DNA from: Aeromonas sanarellii
GTDB taxonomy: Bacteria; Pseudomonadota; Gammaproteobacteria; Enterobacterales; Aeromonadaceae
DNA: 64,000 nucleotides
NCBI RefSeq assembly: GCF_000820085.1
Contig: NZ_CDBN01000015.1
Coordinates: 124,001-188,000 of the forward strand
Direction: 5' to 3'
Below are positions 45,375 through 54,973 of the stretch, piece by piece (within the stretch, counting starts at the first letter, position 1; the number at the start of each line of letters is the position of its first letter). The notes under the pieces were generated by a model that worked only from the letters and a program-made list of their open reading frames with translations, was not told the DNA's origin and did no database searches. The translations under genes were made by a program, and so were the position numbers.

Positions 45375-46448
45375 CTACACGTACTCCATAAACACCCGGG
45401 AGGTGAGCTTGGTGATGAGCTCATAGGGAATGGTCCCGATCCGGTCGGCCACCTGCTCCACCGGCAGCCCTTCACCCCAGAGCACCGCCTCGTCGCCGGC
45501 CTTGTCGGTGGCGCCGGGACCGAGATCCACCGTGGTCATGTCCATGGAGACCCGTCCCACCAGCGGCACGATGCGGCCGTTGATCAGCACCGGCGTGCCG
45601 TTGGGGGCCATGCGCGGATAGCCGTCGCCGTAGCCGATGGCGATCACCCCGAGCCGGGTATCGCGATCCGACACCCAGTTGGCGCCATAGCCCACCGGTT
45701 CGCCCCCCTTGTGATCCCGCACGGCAATCAGCTGGGTCTTGAGGGTCATCACCGGCTTGAGGTCGTAATCCGCCGCCACCGTATTGGGGAAGGGGGAGAC
45801 GCCGTAGAGGATGACGCCGGGGCGGATCCAGTCGCAGTGGGAGTCCGGCCAGGCCAGGATGCCCGCCGAGTTGGCCATGGCCCGCTCGCCCGCGAGCGGC
45901 GCGGTCAGCTGGCAGAACAAGTCGATCTGCTCGCGGGTGGTAGGTTGCTCCAGCTCATCGGAGCGGCTGAAGTGGGTCATGATGTTGAACGGCTGCACCA
46001 CGTTCTTGCACCTGGCGAGCCGCTCGATAAAGGCGGGCATCTCTTCGGCCCGCACCCCGAGACGGTGCATGCCGGTGTCGAGCTTGAGCCAGGCCACCAC
46101 GGGGGCAGGCAGATCCGCCTGCTCCAGCGCCTCGAGCTGCTCCCAGGTGTGTACCGCGGTCTGCAGGTTGTTGGCCGCCAGCACCGGCAGATCGGCGGCG
46201 CTGAAGAAGCCCTCCAGCAGCACTATGGGCTTGACCACGGCGCAGGAGCGCAGCATCAGCGCCTCCTCGATGCGGGCCACCGCGTAGGCGTCCGCATCCA
46301 CCAGGGTGCGGGCCACCGGCAGCAGCCCATGGCCATAGGCGTTGGCCTTGACCACGGCGATGATCTTGCATTGGGGAGCGTGGCGTTTCACCACGGCGAG
46401 GTTGTGGCGCAGGGCCGCTGTATTGATCTGGGCGATAGCCGCTTTCAT
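45375..46448 (-). CDS. alr: Alanine racemase
   Basis: A 357-residue PLP enzyme making D-alanine for peptidoglycan. The Schiff-base Lys lies in [13 protein letters not shown] near residue 34, the substrate Arg region in [12 protein letters not shown] near 129, MTHFSRSDE near 160, the second catalytic Tyr in [28 protein letters not shown] near 252-275 ([15 protein letters not shown]), and the closing [13 protein letters not shown] near 305. It lies downstream of dnaB on the same strand, the usual gammaproteobacterial dnaB-alr order. Ends before a long-stem terminator. Confidence 0.95.
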   Translation of the reverse strand: MKAAIAQINTAALRHNLAVVKRHAPQCKIIAVVKANAYGHGLLPVARTLVDADAYAVARIEEALMLRSCAVVKPIVLLEGFFSAADLPVLAANNLQTAVHTWEQLEALEQADLPAPVVAWLKLDTGMHRLGVRAEEMPAFIERLARCKNVVQPFNIMTHFSRSDELEQPTTREQIDLFCQLTAPLAGERAMANSAGILAWPDSHCDWIRPGVILYGVSPFPNTVAADYDLKPVMTLKTQLIAVRDHKGGEPVGYGANWVSDRDTRLGVIAIGYGDGYPRMAPNGTPVLINGRIVPLVGRVSMDMTTVDLGPGATDKAGDEAVLWGEGLPVEQVADRIGTIPYELITKLTSRVFMEYV

Positions 46449-46499
46449 CTGTTTTCCCTTACGAGGGCATGATATTCAGGCACCGGGGGGTGTCAGCCC

Positions 46500-46562
46500 T
46501 CAAATCTCATCGTCTAAGGCCGGACCGGCAGAATTGTCGAACCGGGAAAACTGTGTCTGGAA
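46500..46562 (-). pseudogene. Decayed second copy of the dnaB 3' end
   Basis: Read on the minus strand, this 63-bp stretch encodes FQTQFSRFDNSAGPALDDEI plus a stop, against FQGQFSRFDNYAGPAFDDDY plus a stop for the last 21 codons of the intact dnaB just upstream. I count 45 of 63 identical bases and 15 of 20 identical residues, with most changes at third positions. It is out of frame with dnaB and separated from it by 20 bp that form a perfect hairpin. It is too short to be a gene; it looks like the remnant of a different dnaB allele. Confidence 0.8.
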
Positions 46563-46582
46563 GCCGGGAGCAGGCTCCCGGC
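46563..46582. repeat. Perfect 20-bp hairpin between dnaB and its tail remnant
   Basis: GCCGGGAGC / GCTCCCGGC with a 2-bp centre fills exactly the gap between the intact dnaB stop and the second copy of its tail; flanking AA and TT extend the arms to 11 bp. No T-tract follows on the minus strand. Confidence 0.85.
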
Positions 46583-47983
46583 TTAGTAGTCATCGTCAAA
46601 CGCCGGACCCGCGTAGTTGTCAAAGCGCGAGAACTGCCCCTGGAAGGTGAGCCGCACACGACCGATGGGGCCGTTACGCTGCTTGCCGATGATGATCTCG
46701 GCGATCCCCTTGTCGGGGCTGTCGTCGTGATAGACCTCGTCGCGGTAGATGAACATGATCAAGTCCGCATCCTGCTCGATGGAGCCGGATTCCCGCAGAT
46801 CTGAGTTGACCGGGCGCTTGTCGGCCCGCTGCTCCAGGCTTCGGTTGAGCTGGGAGAGCGCCACCACGGGGCACTGCAGCTCTTTCGCCAGCGCCTTGAG
46901 GGAGCGGGAGATTTCACCGATCTCCAGGGTACGGTTGTCGGAGAGGCTGGGCACCCGCATCAGCTGCAGGTAGTCCACCATGATCATGCTGATGCCGCCG
47001 TTGTCCCGCGCCACCCGGCGGGCGCGCGAGCGCACTTCGGTCGGGGTCAGGCCGGAGGAGTCGTCGATGTACATCTTGCCCTTCTCCAGCAGCAACCCCA
47101 TGGTGGAGGAGAGCCGCGCCCAGTCCTCGTCGTCGAGCTGACCGGTCCGCACCTTGGTCTGGTCGATGCGCCCCACCGAGGCGAGCATACGCATGATGAT
47201 CTGCTCGGAGGGCATCTCCAGGGAGAAGATAAGCACCGGCTTGTCGGCGGTGAGGGCCGCGTGCTCGCACAGGTTCATGGCAAAGGTGGTCTTGCCCATG
47301 GAGGGACGAGCCGCGACGATGACGAGATCCGAGCGCTGCAGGCCGGCGGTCATCTTGTCGAGATCGTTGTAGCCCGAGGAGACGCCGGTCACCCCGTTGT
47401 GAGGGGTCTTGAACAGCTCCTCAATCTTGTCGACGGTCTGCTCCAGAATGAGCTTCAGGGGCTGGGGGCCCTCGTTGGCGCTGGTGCGCTGCTCGGCGAT
47501 CTGGAACACCTTGCTCTCGGCGAGATCCAGCAGATCGTTGGAGGTGCGTCCCTGGGGCTCATAGCCCGCTTCGACTATCTCGTTGGCGACCGAGATCATC
47601 TCCCGTACCACGGCACGCTCGCGCACGATTTCGGCGTAGGCGCTGATGTTGGCGGCACTCGGGGTGTTCTTGGCGATCTCCACCAGATAGGCGAAGCCAC
47701 CGGCCTCTTCCAGCTGTTCGGAGCGCTCCAGCTCCTCCTGCAGGGTGATGAGGTCGATGGGGTTGCCCGCGTTGGAGAGGCGGGTCATGGCCTGGAAGAT
47801 GAGGCGGTGCGGGCGGCTGTAGAAATCCTTGTCGATCACCCGCTCGGCGACCCTATCCCAGGCCTCGTTGTCCAGCATCAGGCCGCCCAGTACGGACTGT
47901 TCGGCCTCGAAGGAGTGGGGGGGGACTTTCAGCTGTTGTGTCTTGGCGTCTTTTTTCGCCGTCACTTGCTCTGCCATACACAT
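46583..47983 (-). CDS. dnaB: Replicative DNA helicase DnaB
   Basis: A 466-residue hexameric helicase. The N-terminal domain opens LKVPPHSFEAEQSVLGGLML (about 19-38) and contains NTPSAANISAYAEIVRERA near 105. The RecA-like domain has Walker A ARPSMGKTTF near 230, Walker B MIMVDYLQLM near 333 and the arginine-finger region RESGSIEQDADLIMFIYRDE near 403. It unwinds the replication fork with DnaG. MCMAEQ and MAEQ are alternative starts. No intein is present. Its 3' end has a degenerate duplicate just downstream. Confidence 0.96.
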   Translation of the reverse strand: MCMAEQVTAKKDAKTQQLKVPPHSFEAEQSVLGGLMLDNEAWDRVAERVIDKDFYSRPHRLIFQAMTRLSNAGNPIDLITLQEELERSEQLEEAGGFAYLVEIAKNTPSAANISAYAEIVRERAVVREMISVANEIVEAGYEPQGRTSNDLLDLAESKVFQIAEQRTSANEGPQPLKLILEQTVDKIEELFKTPHNGVTGVSSGYNDLDKMTAGLQRSDLVIVAARPSMGKTTFAMNLCEHAALTADKPVLIFSLEMPSEQIIMRMLASVGRIDQTKVRTGQLDDEDWARLSSTMGLLLEKGKMYIDDSSGLTPTEVRSRARRVARDNGGISMIMVDYLQLMRVPSLSDNRTLEIGEISRSLKALAKELQCPVVALSQLNRSLEQRADKRPVNSDLRESGSIEQDADLIMFIYRDEVYHDDSPDKGIAEIIIGKQRNGPIGRVRLTFQGQFSRFDNYAGPAFDDDY

Positions 47984-48126
47984 AAAAACCGCAGCGGGAA
48001 GGGGACGGGAATTTTACAAAAGAAACCCCGCCATCGCGAGCGCTAATGCGCGTATTCACCTCATCCGGTGACAAGCCAGGACGCAGGTGCAATCGGATTC
48101 ACGGACTCCCGGGCTCCTGTTGTAGT

Positions 48127-48228
48127 TCACAGTACGAGAAAGGGCCAGACCAGGGTCTGGTCTTTCACCTTGGCTCTTTGCTTGTTGCGCAACCTGCGCA
48201 CCGAGCGGCTCGGCCGTCTGTTTCTCAT
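48127..48228 (-). CDS. Candidate small basic protein, 33 residues
   Basis: An ATG at 48226-48228 is preceded on the minus strand by TAGGAGG with 5-nt spacing, one of the best ribosome sites in the window. The product starts MRNRRPSRSVRRLRNKQRAK and ends VKDQTLVWPFLVL: thirteen Arg or Lys against one Asp in 33 residues, with a hydrophobic C-terminal end. I do not recognise it. It lies upstream of dnaB on the same strand and divergent from the Tim44-like gene. The codons are rather even, so only conservation or ribosome data would settle whether it is real. Confidence 0.45.
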   Translation of the reverse strand: MRNRRPSRSVRRLRNKQRAKVKDQTLVWPFLVL

Positions 48229-48261
48229 GGGCGCCTCCTATGGCGGACGGGTCAATCTGTT

Positions 48262-48276
48262 CATGAATAATTCATG
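48262..48276. promoter_or_regulatory. 15-bp palindrome between the small ORF and the Tim44-like gene
   Basis: CATGAAT-A-ATTCATG is a perfect 7+1+7 inverted repeat in the AT-rich divergent region; an operator candidate with unknown binder. Confidence 0.4.
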
Positions 48277-48399
48277 CCATCCATGTTAATCATAACCGCA
48301 AGCTGCAACACAAAAAGGGACAGGCAGCCTGCCATGCGCCTCGCTGAGCTTGCACAAGCAGAGCATGCCCCCACCTACATGAGAGTGAAAGAGTCAAAA

Positions 48400-49254
48400 A
48401 TGAAAAAGATGCTGACCCTGTTTGCCCTGATCCTGGCCATCGGCCTCGGGGCCCCCATCGCCGAGGCCAAGAAGTTTGGCGGCGGCAAATCCTTCGGCAA
48501 GAGCTACAAGACGGCCCCGGCCCAGCCTGCGGCCAAGCCGGTGGACACCCAGAACCCGACCGTGGGCGCCCAGGCACCCAAGAAGGGCGGCATGATGGGC
48601 GGCCTGCTTGGCGGTCTGCTGGCCGGCGGCCTGTTCGCCTACCTGCTGGGCAGCGGTGCCTTTGAAGGTATGCAGGGCATGGACTTCCTGCTGATCGCCC
48701 TGCTGGCCCTGGGCGGCGTCTTCCTTTTCCGCGCCCTGCGCAAGAACAAGGCGGCGACGGCCCAGCCACAGACGGCCTACGCCGGCTACCAGCCGCCCCA
48801 GAGCGCCGCGCCGCAGCAGTTCGAGCAGAGCCACGGCGCCCCGCAGGCCACCGGCTTTGCCGACAGCGACGTGCCCTTCCGCCTGCCCCCGGGCTTTGAC
48901 ATGAACGGCTTCCTGGCCGGCGCCCGCGATCACTATCGCACCCTGCAAGAAGCCTGGAACAAGAACGATCTGGAGAAGGTACGGGAGTACGTGAGCCCGG
49001 AACTGTTCGAACACCTCAAGGCCGAGCGTGCCGAACTGGTGGGCGCTCAGCACACCGAGGTGATGTACGTGGACACCCAGCTGGTGCGCGCCGACTACGG
49101 CAGCGACTGGGCCCAGGTCAGCGTGCGCTTCAGCGGCCGCTACATGGACCGTCAGGAGCAGGTCGAGGAGGACATCAAGGAGGTGTGGCACCTCGAGCGC
49201 AACCTGGCCAAGGACAATGCCCCCTGGCACATCGTCGGCATAGAGCAGCTGTAA
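48400..49254 (+). CDS. Tim44-like domain membrane protein
   Basis: A 284-residue protein with a signal peptide (MKKMLTLFALILAIGLGAPIAEA), a Gly/Lys/Pro-rich linker, a Gly-rich hydrophobic segment (GGMMGGLLGGLLAGGLFAYLL near 65, in two parts), a second helix DFLLIALLALGGVFLFRAL near 92 and a C-terminal Tim44-like domain from about 155: FLAGARDHYRTLQEAWNKND, LFEHLKAER and DIKEVWHLERN. These resemble Tim44/TimA proteins of proteobacteria, of unsettled role at the inner membrane. The start at 48400 fits the signal peptide; an in-frame ATG at 48379 is possible. Followed by a terminator. Confidence 0.85.
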   Translation: MKKMLTLFALILAIGLGAPIAEAKKFGGGKSFGKSYKTAPAQPAAKPVDTQNPTVGAQAPKKGGMMGGLLGGLLAGGLFAYLLGSGAFEGMQGMDFLLIALLALGGVFLFRALRKNKAATAQPQTAYAGYQPPQSAAPQQFEQSHGAPQATGFADSDVPFRLPPGFDMNGFLAGARDHYRTLQEAWNKNDLEKVREYVSPELFEHLKAERAELVGAQHTEVMYVDTQLVRADYGSDWAQVSVRFSGRYMDRQEQVEEDIKEVWHLERNLAKDNAPWHIVGIEQL

Positions 49255-49280
49255 CAGCAGCCCCTCCGGTGACATCAACA

Positions 49281-49304
49281 AGGCGACCCTGGGGTCGCCT
49301 TTTT
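49281..49304 (+). terminator. Terminator of the Tim44-like gene
   Basis: AGGCGACC / GGTCGCCT (49281-49288 with 49293-49300), 4-nt loop, then TTTT. Confidence 0.92.
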
Positions 49305-49437
49305 ATTCTGTCCGGCCCATCGCCCTGGTGCCAGACCGACGAGCACCGCCAGTCAGCGCGATGAAGCGTGCCGATGTTGATGGCACACCCACAGTTCAGT
49401 TGGGAGGCCTCCACCCCGGCATCCTGGTTGCGAAGGT

Positions 49438-49470
49438 CAAAAAAAGAGGGAGGCATCATGCCTCCCTCTT
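49438..49470 (-). terminator. Terminator of the 5'-nucleotidase gene
   Basis: AAGAGGGAGGCA / TGCCTCCCTCTT (49444-49470) with a run of T on the minus strand (A-run at 49439-49445 of the plus strand). Confidence 0.85.
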
Positions 49471-49601
49471 GCCATTGGTTGCCAGTCAGGTCAGGAGCTG
49501 AGGCGGTGCGCCTCCCTCTCCCGTGACCGCGCCCAGGCGCATATCGCATCAGACAGCGCCTGAGCGGCGTTCACGCCATCGTCCCTGACCTCAACCGGGC
49601 A

Positions 49602-51332
49602 TCAATTGCCGGTCACATCCGGACCACAGTTGTTGGTATTGGCCGGGTTGACACTGTTGTTGATGAAGGTCACTTCCCCTGCCGGTTGATAGTCGGCAGC
49701 GTGGATCACCTGCTTGGACTCCATGTACTCCTTCAGCACCCCCGCATCGACCAGACCAGCATTGATGGTGTTGATGACGGGATACTTGTCCCCGCCAGCG
49801 GCGCTGAAGCTCGGGATGGCGAAGCTGTAAGTGGCATTGGCATCGAACGCCTTGCCGCCTATGGTGCTGATGGTGACGCTCTGGGCGCTGCAGTTGACCT
49901 CCATGCTGATGCCGCCAAACTGGGGATAGCCGCCGCCGGTCAGGGTGGCCACCTTGCCGAGATAGTCCACGAGATCGCTGCCCTTCATGGTGGCCTTATT
50001 GACCGTATTGCCAAACGGGTGGACGGTCAGCACGTCACGATAGGCAATATCGCCGGTCTGGATGGAGGCACGTACCCCGCCCGAGTTCACAATGCCAAAA
50101 TCAGCGCTCAGCTTTTGCGCCGTGGCCGTGGTAATAAGGCGTCCCAGATTGGTTTGCATATAACGGACCGTCTTGCGTTCCCCCATCAGGAGATCATCCG
50201 TGGAGGCAATTTTCACGCCCAGTTCGGCCTCTCCCTTTTCCTGGAATACTTGCAAGGTCGCGTTCAGCTCGGGATCCTTGATTATTTCGTCCTGAATGAA
50301 CTGAACATTTCCGTTATCATCTTTAATGGCGTTGTTTTTCCCATCGCGCTGCACCAGATTGACCGGAATAAGCTCGTAGCCTGTCAATGTCAGCTTGCCA
50401 TTCTGATAATCAAACTGGGCACGCCCCACATATTTTCCCCACTCGTGGGCCTGCATGATCCAGGTACCGTTCTGCTGATCCGGCTGACAGTCGTCGCCCG
50501 GCTTGAAGTCCGCATACTGGTCCGGCGTGCCCGGCTCCATGCAGACCGGGTTCTGGGAGTGGCCGCCGATGATGGCATCCAGGGTGCCGGCCGGCAGTGC
50601 GCGGGCCATCTCCACATCCCCGGGCGCGTTGCTGCCGTGCTGGCCATCCGCATAGTGGCCCATGTGGGTGATGGCGAAGACCAGGTTCGCCTCCTTGCGG
50701 TCGCGGATCTCCTTGCCCAGCTTGCCCGCCTCCGTGGTCGGATCGCGGAACTCCAGGGTCTTGACGTTGTTGGGATCCACCAGCTGGGCGGTGTCTTCCG
50801 TGGTCAGGCCCAGCACGGCCACCTTGAGGCCGTTGTCCAGCTTGAACACCTTGTAGGGATCGAAGTAGCGCTGACCGCTGGCCTTGTCATAGATGTTGGC
50901 GGACAGCATGGGGAACTGGGCCCAGTCACGCTGTTTCTCGAGGACGCTCAAGGGGTTGTCGAACTCGTGGTTGCCCACCGCCATGGCATCGTAGCGAATG
51001 CTGTTCATGCCGATGAAATCGGGCTCGGCGTCTTGCAGGTCGGACTCGGGCACCCCGGTGTTCACGTCACCGCCGGAGAGCACCAGCACTTCGCTGCCCG
51101 CTGCCTTGGCCTCCGCGCGCAGGCGCTCGACCAGGGTCTTCTGCGCCGCCATGCCATATTCACCATCGGCGTTGTGCCAGAAACGGCCGTGGGTATCGTT
51201 GGTGTGGAGGACGGTCAGTTTGCAGACATTTTCGGTACAGGGGGCGACACTTTCATTTTGTGAGGTATTACAGCCGCTCAAGGCGGCGAGTACTGCCAGT
51301 GCGATACTTCCTTTGACCAATTTATAATTCAT
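49602..51332 (-). CDS. ushA: UshA/NutA-type 5'-nucleotidase lipoprotein
   Basis: A 576-residue bifunctional metallophosphatase. The signal peptide ends with the lipobox LAALSGC (Cys at about 21), so it is membrane-anchored like Vibrio NutA rather than soluble like E. coli UshA. The metallophosphatase domain has LHTNDTHGRFW near 43, LSGGDVNTG near 86, VGNHEFDNP near 119 and GGHSQNPVC near 256; the 5'-nucleotidase C-terminal domain has NSGGVRASI near 418 and the base-stacking region near 500. It dephosphorylates external nucleotides. The second ATG (51330-51332) is preferred because AAGGTG then lies 8-9 nt upstream. Confidence 0.9.
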   Translation of the reverse strand: MNYKLVKGSIALAVLAALSGCNTSQNESVAPCTENVCKLTVLHTNDTHGRFWHNADGEYGMAAQKTLVERLRAEAKAAGSEVLVLSGGDVNTGVPESDLQDAEPDFIGMNSIRYDAMAVGNHEFDNPLSVLEKQRDWAQFPMLSANIYDKASGQRYFDPYKVFKLDNGLKVAVLGLTTEDTAQLVDPNNVKTLEFRDPTTEAGKLGKEIRDRKEANLVFAITHMGHYADGQHGSNAPGDVEMARALPAGTLDAIIGGHSQNPVCMEPGTPDQYADFKPGDDCQPDQQNGTWIMQAHEWGKYVGRAQFDYQNGKLTLTGYELIPVNLVQRDGKNNAIKDDNGNVQFIQDEIIKDPELNATLQVFQEKGEAELGVKIASTDDLLMGERKTVRYMQTNLGRLITTATAQKLSADFGIVNSGGVRASIQTGDIAYRDVLTVHPFGNTVNKATMKGSDLVDYLGKVATLTGGGYPQFGGISMEVNCSAQSVTISTIGGKAFDANATYSFAIPSFSAAGGDKYPVINTINAGLVDAGVLKEYMESKQVIHAADYQPAGEVTFINNSVNPANTNNCGPDVTGN

Positions 51333-51581
51333 TTCCATATCACCTTGTTATTTTGTTATTGGATGACCCCTTCTTGGGTCGGGCGGTAATATAACAAACA
51401 ACATGTGACGGTTTTTCATCGGCGACTCACAAATTCCGCCAAATGTGATCATTCGCGCAACCTGTTTCCCCTATTTGGCTCAGCCACCGCTGTGCCAGCC
51501 GCGCATTTCGCCGCGACATGGCAGCCCGCCGGAAACAGTTATGGCATACTGCCCGCCAATCAATGCCAAGGAGTGCCTGGA

Positions 51582-51920
51582 ATGGCCAAGTACGACAAAA
51601 TTTCCCCCGAGACCCAGCAGGAGGCGATGAAGATCGCCCGCGCCAACCAGAAGCCGGGGCAGACCAAGGAGCAGACCCAGCTGATCGCCCATGGGATCCA
51701 GAAGGGCATAGACGAATACAAGAAACAGATGAAGGCCAAGGCCCGGGAGGCCAGCCGCCAGAAGAAGCTGCAAGCCAGGGCGAAGCAGGCCCCCCGAGAG
51801 GTACAGGAGGAGGAGAACGAGGTCGAGGTGATCGAGATCCCCCGCCAGCACCCGCTGCCCTGGGTCTTGCTGGGACTGAGCTGGCTGGCGTTTGCCTGCC
51901 TCTGGTTCTGGCTGCGCTGA
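51582..51920 (+). CDS. DUF2956 family protein
   Basis: A 112-residue protein with the conserved opening MAKYDKISPETQQEAMKIAR, then QKPGQTKEQTQLIAHGIQKG, a highly charged coiled region (about 45-85) and a single C-terminal membrane helix (LPWVLLGLSWLAFACLWFWL). The plan is that of DUF2956, a gammaproteobacterial family of unknown role, probably tail-anchored in the inner membrane. AAGGAG lies 7 nt before the ATG at 51582. Frames that begin further upstream are not supported. Confidence 0.85.
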   Translation: MAKYDKISPETQQEAMKIARANQKPGQTKEQTQLIAHGIQKGIDEYKKQMKAKAREASRQKKLQARAKQAPREVQEEENEVEVIEIPRQHPLPWVLLGLSWLAFACLWFWLR

Positions 51921-52037
51921 TCCCGTCTTGGGCAAACCTTTGCCCTGGGATCGGCCTCACAGCCCGGGAGCGGGGAACTGGTCATCCCTCGCCCGGACTG
52001 CTTACACTCTGCCCCCCTTGTCTGGAGACCCCTCATC

Positions 52038-52373
52038 ATGAATCCGGCCCCGCTCTACCTGCTGGCTCCCCTTGCCCTCTTCCTCGTGACCCTGGTGCTC
52101 TATCGCATCTCCCCGCTGCGGGCGGTCGCCGCCGGGCACGCCCGCTGGTTTATCCTGCCCGCGTTCACCCTCTTCATCCTGCTCATCATCATCAACGGGG
52201 CGGCCGATCCCGCCTCGCGCAATCCGGCCTTCCACTGGCTGATGCCGGGGCTGGGCTTCGCCCTCAGCCTGTTCCCGGCCCTGCCCAAGGCGCTGGTGCC
52301 GCGCCTGGCCATCAAGGAGGGGGCCTTCGCCGCCCTCGGCCTGATGCTGATGAGCCTGGCCATGGTCTACTGA
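52038..52373 (+). CDS. Small integral membrane protein, unknown family
   Basis: A 111-residue protein with four hydrophobic segments (about 5-20, 38-54, 66-84, 93-110) and short polar loops such as RISPLRAVAAGHARW. I do not recognise the family. GGAGA lies about 11 nt before the ATG. It follows the DUF2956 gene by 117 bp on the same strand and may share its transcript. A GC-rich 10-bp inverted repeat (CAAGGGGCGC / GCGCCCCTTG, 52395-52424) without a T-tract follows. Confidence 0.7.
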   Translation: MNPAPLYLLAPLALFLVTLVLYRISPLRAVAAGHARWFILPAFTLFILLIIINGAADPASRNPAFHWLMPGLGFALSLFPALPKALVPRLAIKEGAFAALGLMLMSLAMVY

Positions 52374-52479
52374 CTCAGCCATATGGACATGACTCAAGGG
52401 GCGCTCTGTGACGGGCGCCCCTTGTACAAACAATGGTCGGCAGGCATCTTGGTGAGTGGATAACCGGCAAGGAGGCCAG

Positions 52480-53346
52480 ATGGACAGTCCGCCCGATTTC
52501 ATGGCGCAGTGGGATTACCAGGATCCCGCCGCCAGCGCCCTGCGTTTTCATGCCCTGCTGCCCGAGGCGCGCGCAGCCGGCCTGCAGTGCGAACTGGAAC
52601 TGCTCACCCAGATAGCCCGCACCCACTCCCTGCAACGCCAGTTTGCACAGGCGCACCAACTGCTCGACGAGATAGAACCCCGCCTCACCGAGACCACCCC
52701 GAGGGCCCGCCTGCGCGTCCTGCTGGAGCGCGGTCGCACCTTCAACTCCGCCGGCGACAAGGCCAGCGCCAGAGCCCTGTTTGAACAGGCCTGGCAGCAG
52801 GGACTCAAGCACAAGGAGTTATATCTTGCCATCGACGCCGCCCACATGATCGCCATCGCCGCCCCGCTGGAGGAGCAGAGCCGCTGGCACCAGCTGGCGA
52901 TGGAGCTGGCCGAGCGCAGTACCGATACAAAGGCGCGCGGCTGGCTCGCCACCCTCTACAACAATCAGGGCTGGACCCTGTTCGAGCTGGGGCGCCTCGA
53001 CGAGGCCATCGCCTGTCAGCAGAAGTGCCTGGCCTGGCACGAGGGGCACAACAATCAGGGCAAGGCCTTTATCGCCCGCTGGAGCCTGGCGCGCCTGAGC
53101 CGGGCCCAGGGGTTGCACGAGCAGGCCATGGCGGCACTGGCTCAGTTGCGGGCCGACATGGCCGCCGCCGGAGCTCCCGAGGACGGCTATCTGTTTGAAG
53201 AGCTGGGGGAGAATGCCCTGGTGCTGGAGGATACGGCTGCGGCCGAATACTTTGCCCGCGCCTGGTTTCTGCTGTCACAGGATGAGTGGTTCACCGCCAA
53301 CGAGGCAGAGCGGCTGGCCAGGCTCAAGCGCCTCGCCAAGCTCTAG
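52480..53346 (+). CDS. Tetratricopeptide-repeat protein
   Basis: A 288-residue all-helical protein with TPR-type units; clearest are ALFEQAWQQGLKHKELYLAI near 105 and LYNNQGWTLFELGRLDEAI near 160 followed by ACQQKCLAWHEGHNNQGKAF. No signal peptide or membrane helix. Probably a cytoplasmic protein-interaction module; no partner can be named. AAGGAGG just before the ATG fixes the start. It converges with luxO; a 13-bp GC-rich inverted repeat (53357-53382) lies between the two genes. Confidence 0.75.
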   Translation: MDSPPDFMAQWDYQDPAASALRFHALLPEARAAGLQCELELLTQIARTHSLQRQFAQAHQLLDEIEPRLTETTPRARLRVLLERGRTFNSAGDKASARALFEQAWQQGLKHKELYLAIDAAHMIAIAAPLEEQSRWHQLAMELAERSTDTKARGWLATLYNNQGWTLFELGRLDEAIACQQKCLAWHEGHNNQGKAFIARWSLARLSRAQGLHEQAMAALAQLRADMAAAGAPEDGYLFEELGENALVLEDTAAAEYFARAWFLLSQDEWFTANEAERLARLKRLAKL

Positions 53347-53356
53347 CAAGACAACA

Positions 53357-53382
53357 GCGGGGCGGCCAATTGGCCGCCCCGC
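53357..53382. terminator. GC-rich inverted repeat between convergent genes
   Basis: GCGGGGCGGCCAA / TTGGCCGCCCCGC is a perfect 26-bp palindrome with no T-tract on either side; a possible weak bidirectional stop between the TPR gene and luxO. Confidence 0.5.
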
Positions 53383-53418
53383 ACATCAGTATGTCTGCCC
53401 GGGGGCAGATATGACGGC

Positions 53419-54825
<1,407 letters not shown>

Positions 54826-54931
54826 GAGATCCATCCTTGCGCTTGATTTTGTTATCTATTCTGGGGGCTAGCCGCCGCACACTCAAGACGGGCTCGCGGC
54901 TTTCTCCCACCGCCCTCGACGCCACACAAGC

Positions 54932-54958
54932 AAAAACGGCTCCCTGGGGAGCCGTTTT
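54932..54958 (-). terminator. Terminator of fkpA
   Basis: AAAACGGCTCCC / GGGAGCCGTTTT (54933-54944 with 54947-54958); the minus-strand side ends in TTTTTG. Confidence 0.88.
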
Positions 54959-54973
54959 CATCGCATGATCAGC

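Larger units (their letters stand above)
47984..48399. other. 416-bp divergent region between dnaB and the Tim44-like gene
   Basis: It contains a 33-codon small ORF on the minus strand and a 15-bp palindrome, both listed separately. The remaining 143 bp next to dnaB show no recognised gene. The usual rplI/rpsR/priB genes seen upstream of dnaB in many relatives are not here. Confidence 0.6.
49255..49601. other. 347-bp convergent gap with two terminators
   Basis: It contains the plus-strand terminator of the Tim44-like gene and the minus-strand terminator of the 5'-nucleotidase gene; the sequence between them (49305-49437) shows nothing recognisable. Confidence 0.7.

Noticed and set aside
48046..48270. 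A 74-codon plus-strand frame opposite the basic small ORF
   Set aside because: No ribosome site; the minus-strand 33-codon ORF has the far better start context.
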